In this document: one piece after another, positions 32,427 through 43,058 of the stretch
How the letters are laid out: each line of letters begins with the position of its first letter
Position numbering within the stretch: position 1 is the stretch's first letter
Source: Diospyros lotus
Lineage: Eukaryota; Streptophyta; Magnoliopsida; Ericales; Ebenaceae
DNA length: 64,000 bases
Assembly (NCBI RefSeq): GCF_014633365.1
Contig: NW_026267107.1
Location: 1 to 64,000 of the forward strand
Direction: 5' to 3'
Notes under the pieces: model-generated
Seen by the model: the letters and a program-made list of their open reading frames with translations, nothing else
Databases searched by the model: none
What the model was told of the DNA's origin: nothing
Translations under genes and position numbers: made by a program

Positions 32427-33041
32427 AGGCAGATGGATGATTCAAAACAACCAAATTATTATATTACAAGCTCTCAAGTGCTCATTCATTTTTGTGCTTC
32501 ATTGTTCCATTCATTTTCTCTCCAAGGTTTTGCATTCACTTTGTAAATTTATTTTTAATCCTTGCATTCATCTTTGAGAGAGATTTCTATATTTAAGAGA
32601 TTCATCTCTTAGAATTTATTTTCTGTATAACTTCTCTGACATTTCCTAGCTCGTGGCTAAAGGGCCTACTTTGATTATAAGTGGTTGTATTACCTAACTG
32701 GTTGCTAGAGGGCCTACTTGTCATGGTAGGGGGCTTGTAATTCCTAGCGGTTTATGCTAGAGAGCCTATTCGTTGTGATATGAGGTTTTTAGTTGATTGT
32801 TTCAAAATCCTTAGTGAGGAGCTAAGGGAGTGGATTAGGTTTGGTTTAAGTCAAACTACTATAAATTGCTCGTGTCCCTCTATTTCTTTTATTTCTTTTT
32901 TCATTTACTGTATTAATCAATCTCTCATTCATCCTCATTTGCATCAAAATCTCATTTTAAAGCAAAGTGTTCTTCAAGTTCAATAAATTTTTAAAGTAAC
33001 CCAATTCACTCCCTCTTGGGTTGTGGTGTCATTGCTATACA

Positions 33042-33175
33042 ACTATACCAAAGTGGCTGAGGAGTGGGCTAAGTAGGCACGTGAAGCATAAGAGGTGGCC
33101 TAACAGGCTTAAGAAAATCAAGCATGCAAGTGGCACAATACAAGGCCACCGAGACCCAAGGGGAAACTGAGGTCC
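33042..33175 (+). pseudogene. Gag-like remnant, continuation right of the LTR
   Basis: Broken frame rich in Ala, Glu and Lys (KVAEEWAK.. and similar), consistent with the coiled-coil part of the gag-like protein begun at 31373. It runs to the GGTCC duplication at 33171. Confidence 0.35.
33171..33175. repeat. 5-bp target site duplication (760 bp LTR insertion)
   Basis: GGTCC here and at 33936-33940, exact. Confidence 0.75.
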
Positions 33176-33935
33176 TGATATGTGCTCCAGTGCTTTAATA
33201 CCAATTGATGTGAACCCACGATGGAATGAAGCCAAAGGAACCCAGAAAAGATTGAAACGAACCCCAAAAAAGCCAAAATTGGATATAAGGCAAATAATTC
33301 TCGACCCGTTGATTCACGAACCAAGAACCTAGATTATGTTAAAATCTAGACCCGTTGATGTGCGAAAACAAGAACCAAGAATTGTGTTATTGAATGCCAC
33401 AAAGACTGCCTAGATCTTTGATAAGTTTAGAATTTGAACACCACAAAGAAATCACTCCTTTGATAAGTTCGAAACTATGTTCACTGAAGAACAATATAGA
33501 AAAGAGAAATCTCTCAAATTCAATTAATAATCTTCCCCCTCTCCCTTTTTTTCACAATGGTAAAGCCTTTAAATAGGTAAAAATAATTAAATCCTAATTC
33601 TACTTGAAAACTAATAAAAATCCAAATCCTAGTCATAAACTAAATCCTAAATCTAATGGGTTTTAGTTAGCCCACTCCAAATAGAAGTAGGAATAACAAT
33701 AGTAACCTAATCCAACTACAAGTTGGACTAATAAAACTAATCTAATCCAAATCGAACTATAAGTTAGAATAATAAAACTAACTCAATCCTAAACTACATA
33801 GGAAATAAGTAAATAACTTGCTAAACAAGAATCCTAGTCAAAAAAGGAATTAATATTCATCCAATTCTGACATGGTTGACTTGATTGACTGATCTAATTG
33901 CGTTTTTGTTACTTGGCCCTCCATGATTCTCATCA
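33176..33935 (-). mobile_element. 760 bp LTR insertion with a PBS-like remnant
   Basis: TGATATG at the left and TCTCATCA at the right, between exact GGTCC repeats. On the minus strand the body reads as an LTR ending CACATCA at 33207, followed by ATTGGTATTAAAGC, a decayed TGGTATCAGAGC primer-binding site, and then only about 15 bases before the other GGTCC. CCTATTTAAAGG near 33567-33578 may mark the promoter. No ORF. It looks like one LTR plus a stub of adjoining internal sequence. Confidence 0.65.
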
Positions 33936-33940
33936 GGTCC

Positions 33941-34257
33941 CCTTGGTTAGACAAGGACGAGGAAAAAGGGCACACACTAGCATTGCTCAGGATGAAGTTT
34001 GCCTGTCCAATCCACCAATTCAACCATCTCCCTTATTGGTTTCCCCTACTCCCTTAAGTTGATCTTATGAGTCAAAAAAATGAGCTTCCTCCTCCATCTC
34101 CCATCAATGCCACCATTTAAGAAATTTTTTAAGCAGTAATGGAGAAGGAAATGACTTCACGGCTCGATGAGGTGGCCTTGGAGAGGCATCACTAGAGAAA
34201 TCTGGTTACATGTTGACTTTCACTTCGGCAAGAGCGCAGTGAGGGGAGGTCCTTGGA
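33941..34257 (+). pseudogene. Gag-like remnant, further continuation
   Basis: Decayed coding-like DNA (MEKEMTSRLDEVALERHH near 34140-34195), collinear with the fragments at 31373 and 33042. It ends where another motif-array LTR begins. Confidence 0.3.
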
Positions 34258-35445
34258 CTTTGCTGAGTTTTATTTTGAGAGTGTTTTGATGATGAATGTA
34301 TTATGCAAAACTTTATCATTCTTAATCTCTTAAGAATGTGTTAAGGAGTGTTAAAAAAGTTTTAATAATGAATGTCTTATTTTAAGAGTATTCTCGTATC
34401 TTTTATATCTCTTTAGAATGTGTTGATATATCTTGAGGATGTGTTGAGGTTGCTATGATAATGATAAGATCAAAGAACCTTATTAGGTTTATCTATTAAT
34501 ATGTTCTCTCTATTAATGTTCTCATACTTGCTGAGATTATTCTATCTCTTTAGGATTTCAATGGATATCATAAGTATCCATAATGCATGAGTGTCATGTG
34601 GAGCTCATGATACTTAGAATCAGCATTAGGATTAAGATAATATCCTAAATATATGTTAATCTAAGTAACACATCAAATCTAGGAGATAAGATTTCTCAAG
34701 GTTAATGTATTTCATATCCATTCTTGATATTTAAGTAAATAATCTTATACTCAAGTGATGATTCTTGAGTTTTGATTCATAGAGTTGCCTATTTAATATT
34801 TGGTATCAAATTCTTAAAGTTCTCAATGTTCTGAAATTTAATGGAAAAACACTTAAAGAACTTGAAAGTTGAATGTTTGTTGCTTGATAATCAAATCATT
34901 CAAGTGTTTGAAAGATTTAGAAGTTGTTCAATCAAGTTTTAAGTGGAAAATTCTTAAGTAGGTAATTAAGTCTGTTGAAGGTGTCAAAATCTTCAAGTTG
35001 CCAATTGAGTGATGTTTAATCACTCGAGTAGAACTTAAATGAAATTGAGTAGTAATGTTTAGGAATGATAGTTATATCTATTTTTCATTAATTACTCGAG
35101 TATTCAATATTTGTTATCTAGAAGTTGCTTTGTCTCAGTCAAGTAACGGGTAAGTTATTTGAGTTTTGTGTGATTTTGATTGAGTACATATGAATGAAAA
35201 ATCATTTTACTCGTATAGCTACATTCTTGCTTTGTTTTGATATATGAACTAAATAGAATGATCTTTCTTTAATTTAGAAAGGAAAGTTCTTAGTTGAGTA
35301 ATAAATATTGTACTCAACTTATTATTACTTGCATTCAAGCAAAATCCTGTGTTATTAGAATATCTCAATATCCTACTCGAGTAAAAGTCCTCTAAGTAAT
35401 CGAGTGATTGTAATGCAAAATGGAAGAGTAAAAAATTTAATAGAA
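34258..35445 (+). mobile_element. LTR-like element with sparse ACTCGAGTA motifs, plus orientation
   Basis: Begins with GTGTTTTGATGATGAATG, matching the 'gttttgataatgaa' start of the LTR at 31854. From 34990 to 35415 it carries about a dozen ACTCGAGTA, ATTGAGTA and AGTCAAGTAA motifs. The terminal AATTCACCCCCTC block of its relatives is missing, so the right end is truncated or diverged. No ORF. Confidence 0.45.
34990..35415. repeat. Sparse array of ACTCGAGTA-like motifs
   Basis: Includes CACTCGAGTAG, TTACTCGAGTATT, TACTCGAGTAAAAG and TAATCGAGTGATT, plus decayed ATTGAGTA forms. It is the same motif class as 24265-24940, at lower density. Confidence 0.7.
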
Positions 35446-35522
35446 TAGGAGCACACTGTCGCTAGCCTGGTCGTTACTTGCTGGGTAATTTTCCTTCCCG
35501 CCCATTGGTCTTATGACAGTCC

Positions 35523-35530
35523 TATAAATA
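35523..35530 (+). promoter_or_regulatory. TATA box of the Tat-like element
   Basis: TATAAATA, 880 bp upstream of the gag-like ATG. Confidence 0.5.
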
Positions 35531-35576
35531 CCTCTTACCGTAGGGTTTTACCGTGCCTTTGCCCCGAATCTTGGTT

Positions 35577-36010
35577 TTTTCTACCATGAGCTTTTTGTTG
35601 CCGCAAGCTCTCTCCTTGTGTTGGTTCACTGCCGTAAGCTCTTTCGTTGTTGTGACTCATTAGGCCTCTGCCGCAAGGTCCGAAGTGCTCGTCGCGAGGC
35701 TTCCTTGAACTTACAATTTGCTGCGAGCCTCCGTGCTCTTGACGTGAACTTTGACGCTCTTACTGCAAGCTTCGATGCACTTGTCACGAGCTTCCAAGCA
35801 CTTACTGCGAGGTCCCAAATTCTTGCCGCAAGGCTGCAAGCTCTTTGCTGCAAAAGTTCCTTGCATTTGCACTTTGCCGCGAGCTTCTAAGCATTTGCCG
35901 AAGGGCTACAAGCTGTTGCCGCGAAGGTTCCTTACAGTTGTACTTTGCTGAGAGCTTCTAAGCATTTGCCGTGAGGTTCTAAGAGTTTCCCACGAGGGTT
36001 CTTGGCTCTA
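35577..36010. repeat. Degenerate tandem repeat, about 22-24-bp unit
   Basis: Repeated 'ttgccgcgagcttctaagca' variants, roughly 18 units, most clearly at 35865-35985. Changes are mostly single-base, so several frames stay open through it. Confidence 0.75.
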
Positions 36011-36401
36011 CTGCGAGGACTTTCATCTTTAAATTCTCACAAGTACCCCTAAGCTCTTCACTCATCGCAAACCCTTCGTAAGACTTTGTCGCCAGCCTTT
36101 GCCACTAGCCTTTGTGGCCGCTAGCTTCTCCACGATCTTTACTTGTTGCTAGTTTTTTTCCTGTGAGCCATGTTGCCACTAGCTTCTTTACTTCCTATTT
36201 CTTGTCTTCAAGTCCCTTAGGATCATCTTTTTCTTTTTTTCAAGTCTTGTATCCTTTTCTTTTGAGTTTATTTCTTTTTGTCTCCCAAAGACCATTGCGT
36301 CTAGGAGTGTTTATTTTCGTACCCAAGGTCTTGACGAACACGCTTGCCAATTTCTTACGGGCAAGCATTCCTCTTTAACAACTGACAATCTTGCCTAATT
36401 A

Positions 36402-37582
36402 GTGAGCAACTATCCCCTCTCCTATGGTGCTAGGTTGCCCAAACTAGGTGAATCTTGTGCTGCTACCTTTGCAGAGGGAAGTATGGCAGTTCACAAAATA
36501 AGTTTTCATTTAGGATTTTACCTTCTGCTCCACCCCTTCAGTGTAGAGCTTCTCCGTCGGAGCTTTCTAGCCCCATCTCAGCTACATCCTAATGGTTGGG
36601 CCCAGTTGGTGGGTTTTTTTGTCTTATGTCACGAGAGGGGGGTGTCTCCCACTATTGTTCTTCTTCTTTCTTTTTACCATTTTTGGCTAGGGCAGTCTCG
36701 CTATCACTTGTATACGCTTTATAGGAAGCGTGTTGAGGATTGCTTGTTCAAAGGCATTCCGCCCAAGGCTCACTACTTCGACACTTGTTGGTTCGTAGTA
36801 GATCCTCCATTAAGTACATGGTATGCCCCTCGAAGTTGGCATTTTGATGTTCGAGTGGTTAAGCTAATTCTTTCTTTATCCATCCCCGATTTACAGGACC
36901 GATATAATGATGAGCGGTGTCAACTCTTGCGTGGAGGTTCAATGAGCCTCCTAGACCTTCTCTCTGAGGACCGGTTGAGGAGGGCTGGCTGGGTACTCCA
37001 CGTAGGAGAATCATCGAGGCGCGTGGTCCCTTCGACGCTTCCCCTGCGGCCCCCAGTTCCTCCGGCAACTGATGTTCAAGTAGAAGAAGGGGCCGCCACT
37101 TTGCAGGAGCGGTCTCCTCTTAAGGGTTTGGATCCTTCCGATTTCCCTTCTTCCTACCTTCTTCTAGGTGCCTGGTCCTTCCTTTCCCTCCCATGCTTTT
37201 TCCTTCTGTATTTATTTATTTTTGCTGATCTTAATTCACAAATCTTTCTACTTCTTGATAAGTATGAGGCGAGTGATGCAAGCTTCTCGCCAGAGGGCAA
37301 TCGAGGGCATGGTGAGTGATGGGCCTTCTCAACTTACGTTCTTTCCCCTTGAAGACGTTCCTTCCACCCTAGAGACTCATGTTGTCGAGGGGAAGGGGGA
37401 AACTAGTGAGGTGCAACGTCATCACAAAAGGAGTCAGCGTCAACAGAGGGAGGTAGGTGCATCCACTTCATAGCCAGTCATCGCCCCTACTCCTATGGAA
37501 CCTCCTGAGGGCACCCCATTAGCTCCTCCCCCGGCTGCATATCCCCTTGAGCCCAGTGAACTCCCTTACGAAGGGTACTATT
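36402..37582 (+). pseudogene. Tat-type gag-like ORF, interrupted
   Basis: The open frame 36402-37319 begins at an ATG and contains FHLGFYLLLHPFSVELLRR, then APSQLHPNGW, LVGFFVLCHERGV and FDTCWFVVDPPL, the conserved core of gag-like proteins of Tat gypsy elements (putative gypsy-type transposon domain). The role of this family is capsid-like or unknown. The end of that frame (37165-37265) is T-rich and probably an intron; coding continues at 37266 (YEASDASF.. or the overlapping MRRVMQASRQRAIEG frame). It reaches Pro-rich text at 37490-37582, where the solo LTR splits it. The continuation is at 51242. Gene not intact. Confidence 0.7.
37578..37582. repeat. 5-bp target site duplication (copia-type LTR copy 1)
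   Basis: CTATT here, CCATT at 51242-51246, one mismatch. Confidence 0.65.
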
Positions 37583-37984
37583 TGAAAGTAATGCAAGATC
37601 GCTACGGGGCAAACAGCGTAGTTCAAAATTTTTGAACTTACCCCGATCCCGGCGATTGGATCAACGTCGAAATCAAATCATTCACAAACAAATAAATAAA
37701 TCTAACCTTTAGATTATCGAGTCATTCGTGGATTCGATCCGTCAAGCGTTCGGCCTCTAACTCGTGATACGCGGCACGCGTCCGTTGGCAAGGAGAGCGG
37801 AATAGGAGTGCTAGCTCTTTCTCATTTTCATGGCTTGTGTATGGACGGAAAAAGAACGCCCACGTTTCAAATTGATCCCAAAAGAAACGGGAAGAGTGAA
37901 CGGTAATACGTTTTTCAACTCTTGAAAAACAACACCAAGAATTCTCTCTTTTTCTCTCACTTATTTGGGCAACCCATAAAGGGA

Positions 37985-37993
37985 TATTTATAG
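37985..37993 (-). promoter_or_regulatory. LTR TATA box, copia-type copy 1
   Basis: Reads CTATAAATA on the minus strand; copy 2 has the same at 54803-54811. Confidence 0.5.
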
Positions 37994-38109
37994 AGAAAAA
38001 TCCTAGGGTTTCTAAAACCCTAATGGATTGGGCTAGCCCATTAATTCTAATTTAATTAGAATCTTAAGTGGGCTTATTCTAGTCCAACTAGAAATATAAT
38101 TAAATGGCC

Positions 38110-38370
38110 CAAATCCTTTTATAGGTTTAAATAAAATATTTTGGCCCAAATCTAATTCAAGCCCAAATATAATATTTAATATTTAACCCAAATCTAATTT
38201 GGTCCAAATATAATATTTAATATTTGGCCCAAATCTAATTTAGTCCAAATATAATATTTATTTTAATATTTGGCCCAAATCCAATTTAGTCCAAATATAA
38301 TATTTAATTTAATATTTGGCCCAAATCTAATTTAGTCCAAATATTAACTTAAGCCCAAATATATTTTATT
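38110..38370. repeat. Tandem repeat, about 45-60-bp unit
   Basis: About five copies of 'tatttggcccaaatctaatttagtccaaatataatatttaa' variants. Copy 2 of the LTR has only two or three, so unit number accounts for part of the length difference. Confidence 0.8.
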
Positions 38371-38426
38371 TCCTATTTGCCACTCCAATAAATAAAAAAT
38401 TATTAAATTAGAAACCCCTTACTAAT

Positions 38427-38431
38427 TTAAT
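38427..38431. repeat. 5-bp target site duplication (chimeric gypsy solo LTR)
   Basis: TTAAT here and at 40826-40830, exact. The undisturbed site is TTAAT at 55128-55132 in copy 2 of the host LTR. Confidence 0.92.
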
Positions 38432-40825
38432 TGTAACACCCCAATTCTCGGGAGGGTGTTACGTAATGTAAGATTCCGGGGATATATTTTTTTTTTCCCA
38501 AACAAATAATAGAAACCCAACACAAAAACCTTTCCCCGAAGATCCCGTTACACCTTCTCAGTATATCAATTATGAATCATCAATAAACTAAGACAGGTTC
38601 ACCAACTCAAATGCGGAAGCTAGATCGAAACCTTAACAGGTCATACCGAAACCACTTTATTTATTATATAAAGTTAACCAGCGTTTACATGACGTTCTCA
38701 AAATAAACAATATAACTGAAAGGACATAATGTAAACTATCAGCTAGTCGCCACCACTCCTCGGCAATTCCCTTTCCTTTCGCACCGCTGCCTTCACCTGG
38801 AACGTTTGAATATTCTAGGGACATAGTCCAAATTAGATGCTGAATCATCTAAGTGACAGTTCAAAATCACATTTTTTACGAATGAATTCAAGATATGAAA
38901 TAAACCAATACACTCGGTAAGCCCTAGCCCAAGAGAATCCCACGCGCTTAACCCTACCACGGGAAAAGAGCAATCTCTCTAAAAGCTATGCCACTACATC
39001 GACTCAACTACACGACGACACGACGCGATTCTAGCTTAAATAAGGTTGCTAATGCATCTCACCAGAATACGTTCCCACCTTAAGCATCTAGGAACCACCA
39101 TACAATCCTAACTCCAAAATTTCACATGGACCACCTAATCATCCTAGTGCAACTTCCTTGGCCAAACGGGCTGTCATGAAAACCAAGGCGGCTATCCTGA
39201 CATGCTCACCAGCATCAGATACCCCTATTATTCCGTCACGCCCTTGGAGAATTACGGCTACACTATCCAGATAACATCCTAGGCTGACATCCCACATGAA
39301 CAACATAGTATGGACTAACTAGTCGTCCTAGTGCAACTTCCCTGACCAAATGGTCCGGCACGAAAATTAAGGCGGCTATCTTAACATACACACCAGCATC
39401 AGATACCCCTATTATTCTGTCATGCCCTTGGAGAATTATGGCTACACTATCCAGACAACATCCGAGGCTGACATTCCATACGTACACACAAAACTCAAGA
39501 CAATGCCACATTTCACAATTCAATGCATCATATAAACAACATTTTATAAAATGCAATGCACCAGTTCAAAATGTTTAGGGATGAACCTCCCTCATAAAAA
39601 CCAACCATCACCGGTTACCATTTCAATGCACAAAAATATTTTGCATGAAATCACACACATGTTCAGATAGAACAAGCACAATAAATCAAGTTTTAGGGGC
39701 GAACACTCACAACTTAAAACCAAGTTTTCAGGTAGAACACTCACCTTGAACGAAACTCTGAACACCTTAAATCTTGTTTCGAACCTCGACTTTTGTGTAA
39801 CTCATCAAGTCTTTTGACCAAACCACCTCCTTACACGCCCTTACATGCTGCTCAAATGCTCTGCGCATGTGATGCTTTGCGTATGCTTAAAAAGCCCTCT
39901 ATTCACTAAACCCGAAGCACTCTTGTCTAGCACGAACTTCTCAAAATTTCGAATGAGACAATCCTTAGCCATGAACCCCTATTTATAGGTTTTGGAAACT
40001 TAGCCACTAAGAAACATATATTCTGTAATTATTTCAAATCTTCCAAAATCTTTTCCAATCATTCCAAATCTTCTGCAATCATTTCAAAATCTTCTAATAT
40101 TCCGAAATCTTCTAATATCTTTTGCAATCATTCCAAAATCTTTTAATATCTTTTGCAATCATTTCAAAATCTTCTAATATCTTATCCTTAAAGTCATCAT
40201 GAGCCTTCATCCTTATCTCTAAAGTCATTTATGAGGATTTTGTTGAATCTCTCAAATGCCCATAATAAAAAGGTTTCAATAATTACACTTTGGCCCGAAC
40301 TTTTGGATAATTGCACTTAGACCCTTTTCAACATGATCCATAGACTAATTTTTAATTGCATTTTAGTCCCTGAAAAATGGACTAATTACACTAATGCCCC
40401 TAATTTTTAGGTAAATTACACTTTTACCCGAACCTCAAAATTACGATTTTGCACTTGGCTCAAAAATTAAACTTTTATCTCCAAACATCTGCAATCCCTT
40501 AAAATATCCTATTTCCTCAAGTATTTGAATCTAAAAATATTGAGTATTACATCCCTTATGATCATTCGATTTTCTCAAGCTAGTTGATAGTTGTACTGGA
40601 AATTGTTCCCGATCTAACTTCTTTTGATGCCTAAAATCATAACTCGTATTACTCGTCATTACCAAACTATTTCCCTTAAAAATCTAGGATCTAGGGTACT
40701 CCCTCTGACTAATTCGGTCGTCCAAAGCTGCGTTAGTGTACCCTATAGTCTCATTTTTCTGCAAATTCCATTTATGCCCTTCGTCAAATATTATTTATAA
40801 CCTCAAACTATTCCCGGGTATTACA
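38432..40825 (-). mobile_element. Tekay/Del-like solo LTR, chimeric, reverse orientation
   Basis: 2394 bp from TGTAACACCC to GGTATTACA with exact TTAAT flanks. 38785-39960 matches the LTR at 821-6251, and 39980-40551 matches, inverted, 28989-29770. 40541-40551 reads GAGTATTACA, a complete LTR end, yet another 274 bp follow (40552-40825) that match the end of the LTR at about 5950-6251. TATTTATAG near 39990 is the inverted TATA box. An approximately 38-bp tandem repeat ('ttttgcaatcattccaaaatcttctaatatc') lies at 40020-40190. No coding content. Confidence 0.88.
40020..40190. repeat. Tandem repeat, about 38-bp unit
   Basis: Four imperfect copies of 'cttttgcaatcatttcaaaatcttctaatat'. Confidence 0.8.
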
Positions 40826-40887
40826 TTAATCAATTGCCATTTTAGGAAACTCTTTTCGTTATGACAACTCCTCGTCATATCGACGTC

Positions 40888-40892
40888 ATTAC
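40888..40892. repeat. 5-bp target site duplication (Athila-like element)
   Basis: ATTAC here and at 50172-50176, exact. The intact site is ATTAC at 55190-55194 in copy 2 of the host LTR. Confidence 0.95.
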
Positions 40893-42600
40893 TGACTGCT
40901 ACGCTACCCTCCACATTTATTTATCAAAACAATAATCAAATTTATCAAACATTAATCCTCTTGTTAAAGCAGGTATAGGGTGATTATACTCGCCAGTGTG
41001 CGAGTGTGCGTGTAGTACAATTTTAAATTTATAATTCGGTGAGTCAGAGTCGGTTCATAGGGAGATTATTTTGGATGAAAACAGAAATCACTGAATATTT
41101 GATTTTAAGAGGTGATTAAGATAATCTAAAGGAAAGGATTAAAACTAAATTAACAATAAATTTAAGTAGCTTGGGTCAAGATAATTTCAGTGTCAAAACC
41201 AATTAATTCCCAACTTAATAGAAAAGATCAATAATATTCATCTGAATTAAGTTTTTCAGATCTGTCAGTAATTTTAGTTCAAAATAATGATAATTCTTGT
41301 TTAAGCAATCTCCATACATGGCATGGAAATTCTAAGTTAAGCAATTATCATAAGTTGAATTATATCCCACAGACAGAATTTATAGGTACAGATTAATCAT
41401 TTGGGCATGGGTATGAAAACATTTCGAGGTCTAGCAATCTCCATACGTGGCATGAAAACTCTAAGTTAGGCTTATGCTCCAATCCAAACTCAAAGATACA
41501 CTATACGCACACTGCTCAAATTAAATCAGATTAATATTACACAATTGAAGCGCAGCTTTCTTTGGGAATCATTGGCGTTGGACGCTGTCCTTGCCTTAAC
41601 CCAAGATTGGATTTAGCTACTCATCTTCATTTGAAAATAAATTGGCAAGAATTTAAATGACGGGAATTAAAAGACAGTATTTAAAAGACTATTTTTTAAC
41701 CGACCATATAGGCGGTATATAATGGAAAGATAGTAATTGAAAGACTATTTTTTAACCGACCATATAGGCGGTATATAATGGAAAGACAATATTTAAAGAC
41801 AATATTCAACAGACCATATAGGCGGTATATAATAAAAAAATAATATGAATAACATAATACAACTATATGGAAACAAAGGTTGAAGATTTATGAGAGAAAT
41901 TCTAAGAACAAAACTATATTGAAACTAAAGTGAAAAATTTGAGAGAGAAATCTCAAGAACACAACTATACTTTCATTATAGGAAAATTGAATGGTTACAA
42001 ATGCATCCCAAGTGCTCTATTTATAGGGTAAAAGATGCAATAGAGACCACTCAATTATATAATTTAATAATACAAAATATCTAAAGAAAAACAAAATAAC
42101 TATTTTAAAAATACAAAGATAAGTAAAATATCTAATACATGATGTAAGCGATGATGTCATTCCAACCCATGATGTAAGCGATGATGTCATCAATTTGTGG
42201 GACTTGGGCTTTTCATATTTTTGGGCTTGGGCCTTCCTTGTTTTGGGCTGGGCCTTCCTTATTTTAGGCTTGGGCTTGGGCCTCCTTCCTTGTGTTGGGC
42301 TTGGGCTTGGGCCTTCCTTGTGTTAGGCTTGGCCCTGGGCTTTCCATATTTTTATATTATTATATATATTATATTTATTTTTTTTATATTTTATATATAT
42401 TTTTATATTAATAATTTTAAACATGCACAAAATCACAAAATGCATGATAATATTCAATTTAAACCATTTTTATATATTTTTTAAAAAAAGTAAAGTTTTT
42501 ATTTTATTATAATATTTTTTTAATAATTTGTTTAATTTTTTTTAAGGGGCCCAATAAAATCAAAATCACATATACCACACAAAACAATTCTTTAAGTACA
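40893..42600 (-). repeat. 3' LTR of the Athila-like element
   Basis: Plus-strand start TGACTGCTACGC, end AAGTACA just before the inverted polypurine tract. It is almost identical to 48532-50171 up to 42470. The remaining 130 bp differ completely from the 57 bp at the end of the other LTR. Contains three copies of 'ccgaccatataggcggtatataat' (41699-41835), a doubled 'catgatgtaagcgatgatgtcat' (42138-42190) and a GGGCTTGGGCC-rich tract (42205-42340). Confidence 0.85.
42014..42026 (-). promoter_or_regulatory. TATA box, Athila-like 3' LTR
   Basis: Minus strand CTATAAATAGAGC. The 5' LTR equivalent is at 49645-49657 (TTATAAATAGAGC). Confidence 0.65.
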
Positions 42601-42616
42601 CCTTACCCCCCAACTT
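42601..42616 (-). other. Polypurine tract of the Athila-like element
   Basis: Minus strand AAGTTGGGGGGTAAGG adjoining the 3' LTR, the expected plus-strand primer. Confidence 0.8.
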
Positions 42617-42824
42617 GAATTGCGCATTGTCCTCAATCGACAATAATAGAAAAGATAGAGGATAGGCATACCTGGCGGTCATCGATGCATGAATATGTGA
42701 TGTTTTCTTCACCCTGAATAGCTACAGGGGTTGTTGTTAATGTCCTGAACCTAAAGACATCCATTTAACCTAAATGGAAAGCTGGTCTTTTAACGTCAGA
42801 TTCCCAGACGATACGAAACCTCTT

Positions 42825-43058
42825 TTACTCATTTGATGGTGGATCCCTTAAATCCACACTTCCTTCGTTTTCCTCATAACTAGATTGATAAGGTTTCAAC
42901 TTATGACCATTGACCTTAAGGCATTGCCCTGACTCCGAATTTTCAATTTTGAAAGCCCCATATTCCGAGATGGACTTGATTATGAAGGGGCCAACCCATC
43001 TTGACTTTAATTTTCCCAGAAATAAATGCAATCGAGAATCATACAAAAGTACCTGTTA
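42825..43058 (-). pseudogene. Integrase C-terminal segment (Athila-like)
   Basis: An open stretch ending with a TAA at 42825-42827 that is probably the natural stop. It contains DSRLHLFLGKLKSRWVGPF and KVNGHKLKPY, the C-terminal DNA-binding part of Athila/gypsy integrases (the GKL.SRW.GPF motif). It is separated from the body of integrase only by an in-frame TAA at 43056-43058, in the same frame. Confidence 0.9.

Larger units (their letters stand above)
31854..33041 (+). mobile_element. LTR-like element with TGTCGACCGTT motifs, plus orientation
   Basis: Begins near TGTGATATTT with GGTTTTGATAATGAAAAA, and ends with CAATTCACTCCCTCTTGGG near 33003-33020, the inverse of the block opening 6570-7718 and 22895-25000. 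So it is the same LTR type in the opposite orientation. A motif cluster lies at 32150-32330. CTATAAATAG at 32418 is the probable TATA box. Gag-like sequence lies on both sides, so it inserted into that gene. Exact ends and TSD were not resolved. Confidence 0.55.
35446..36401 (+). mobile_element. Tat-like element promoter and leader
   Basis: CCTATAAATACC at 35521-35532 is the probable promoter. Downstream is a repeat-rich leader (35577-36010) and then the gag-like ORF at 36402. Frames inside the leader (35618-35890 and 36112-36378) follow from its composition and are not convincing genes. The left LTR boundary was not found. Confidence 0.5.

Noticed and set aside
42197..42484. 95-residue frame rich in Gly/Leu/Phe, copied at 49811-50141
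   Set aside because: It is the GGGCTTGGGCC repeat of the Athila LTR. Present in both LTRs, no domain.
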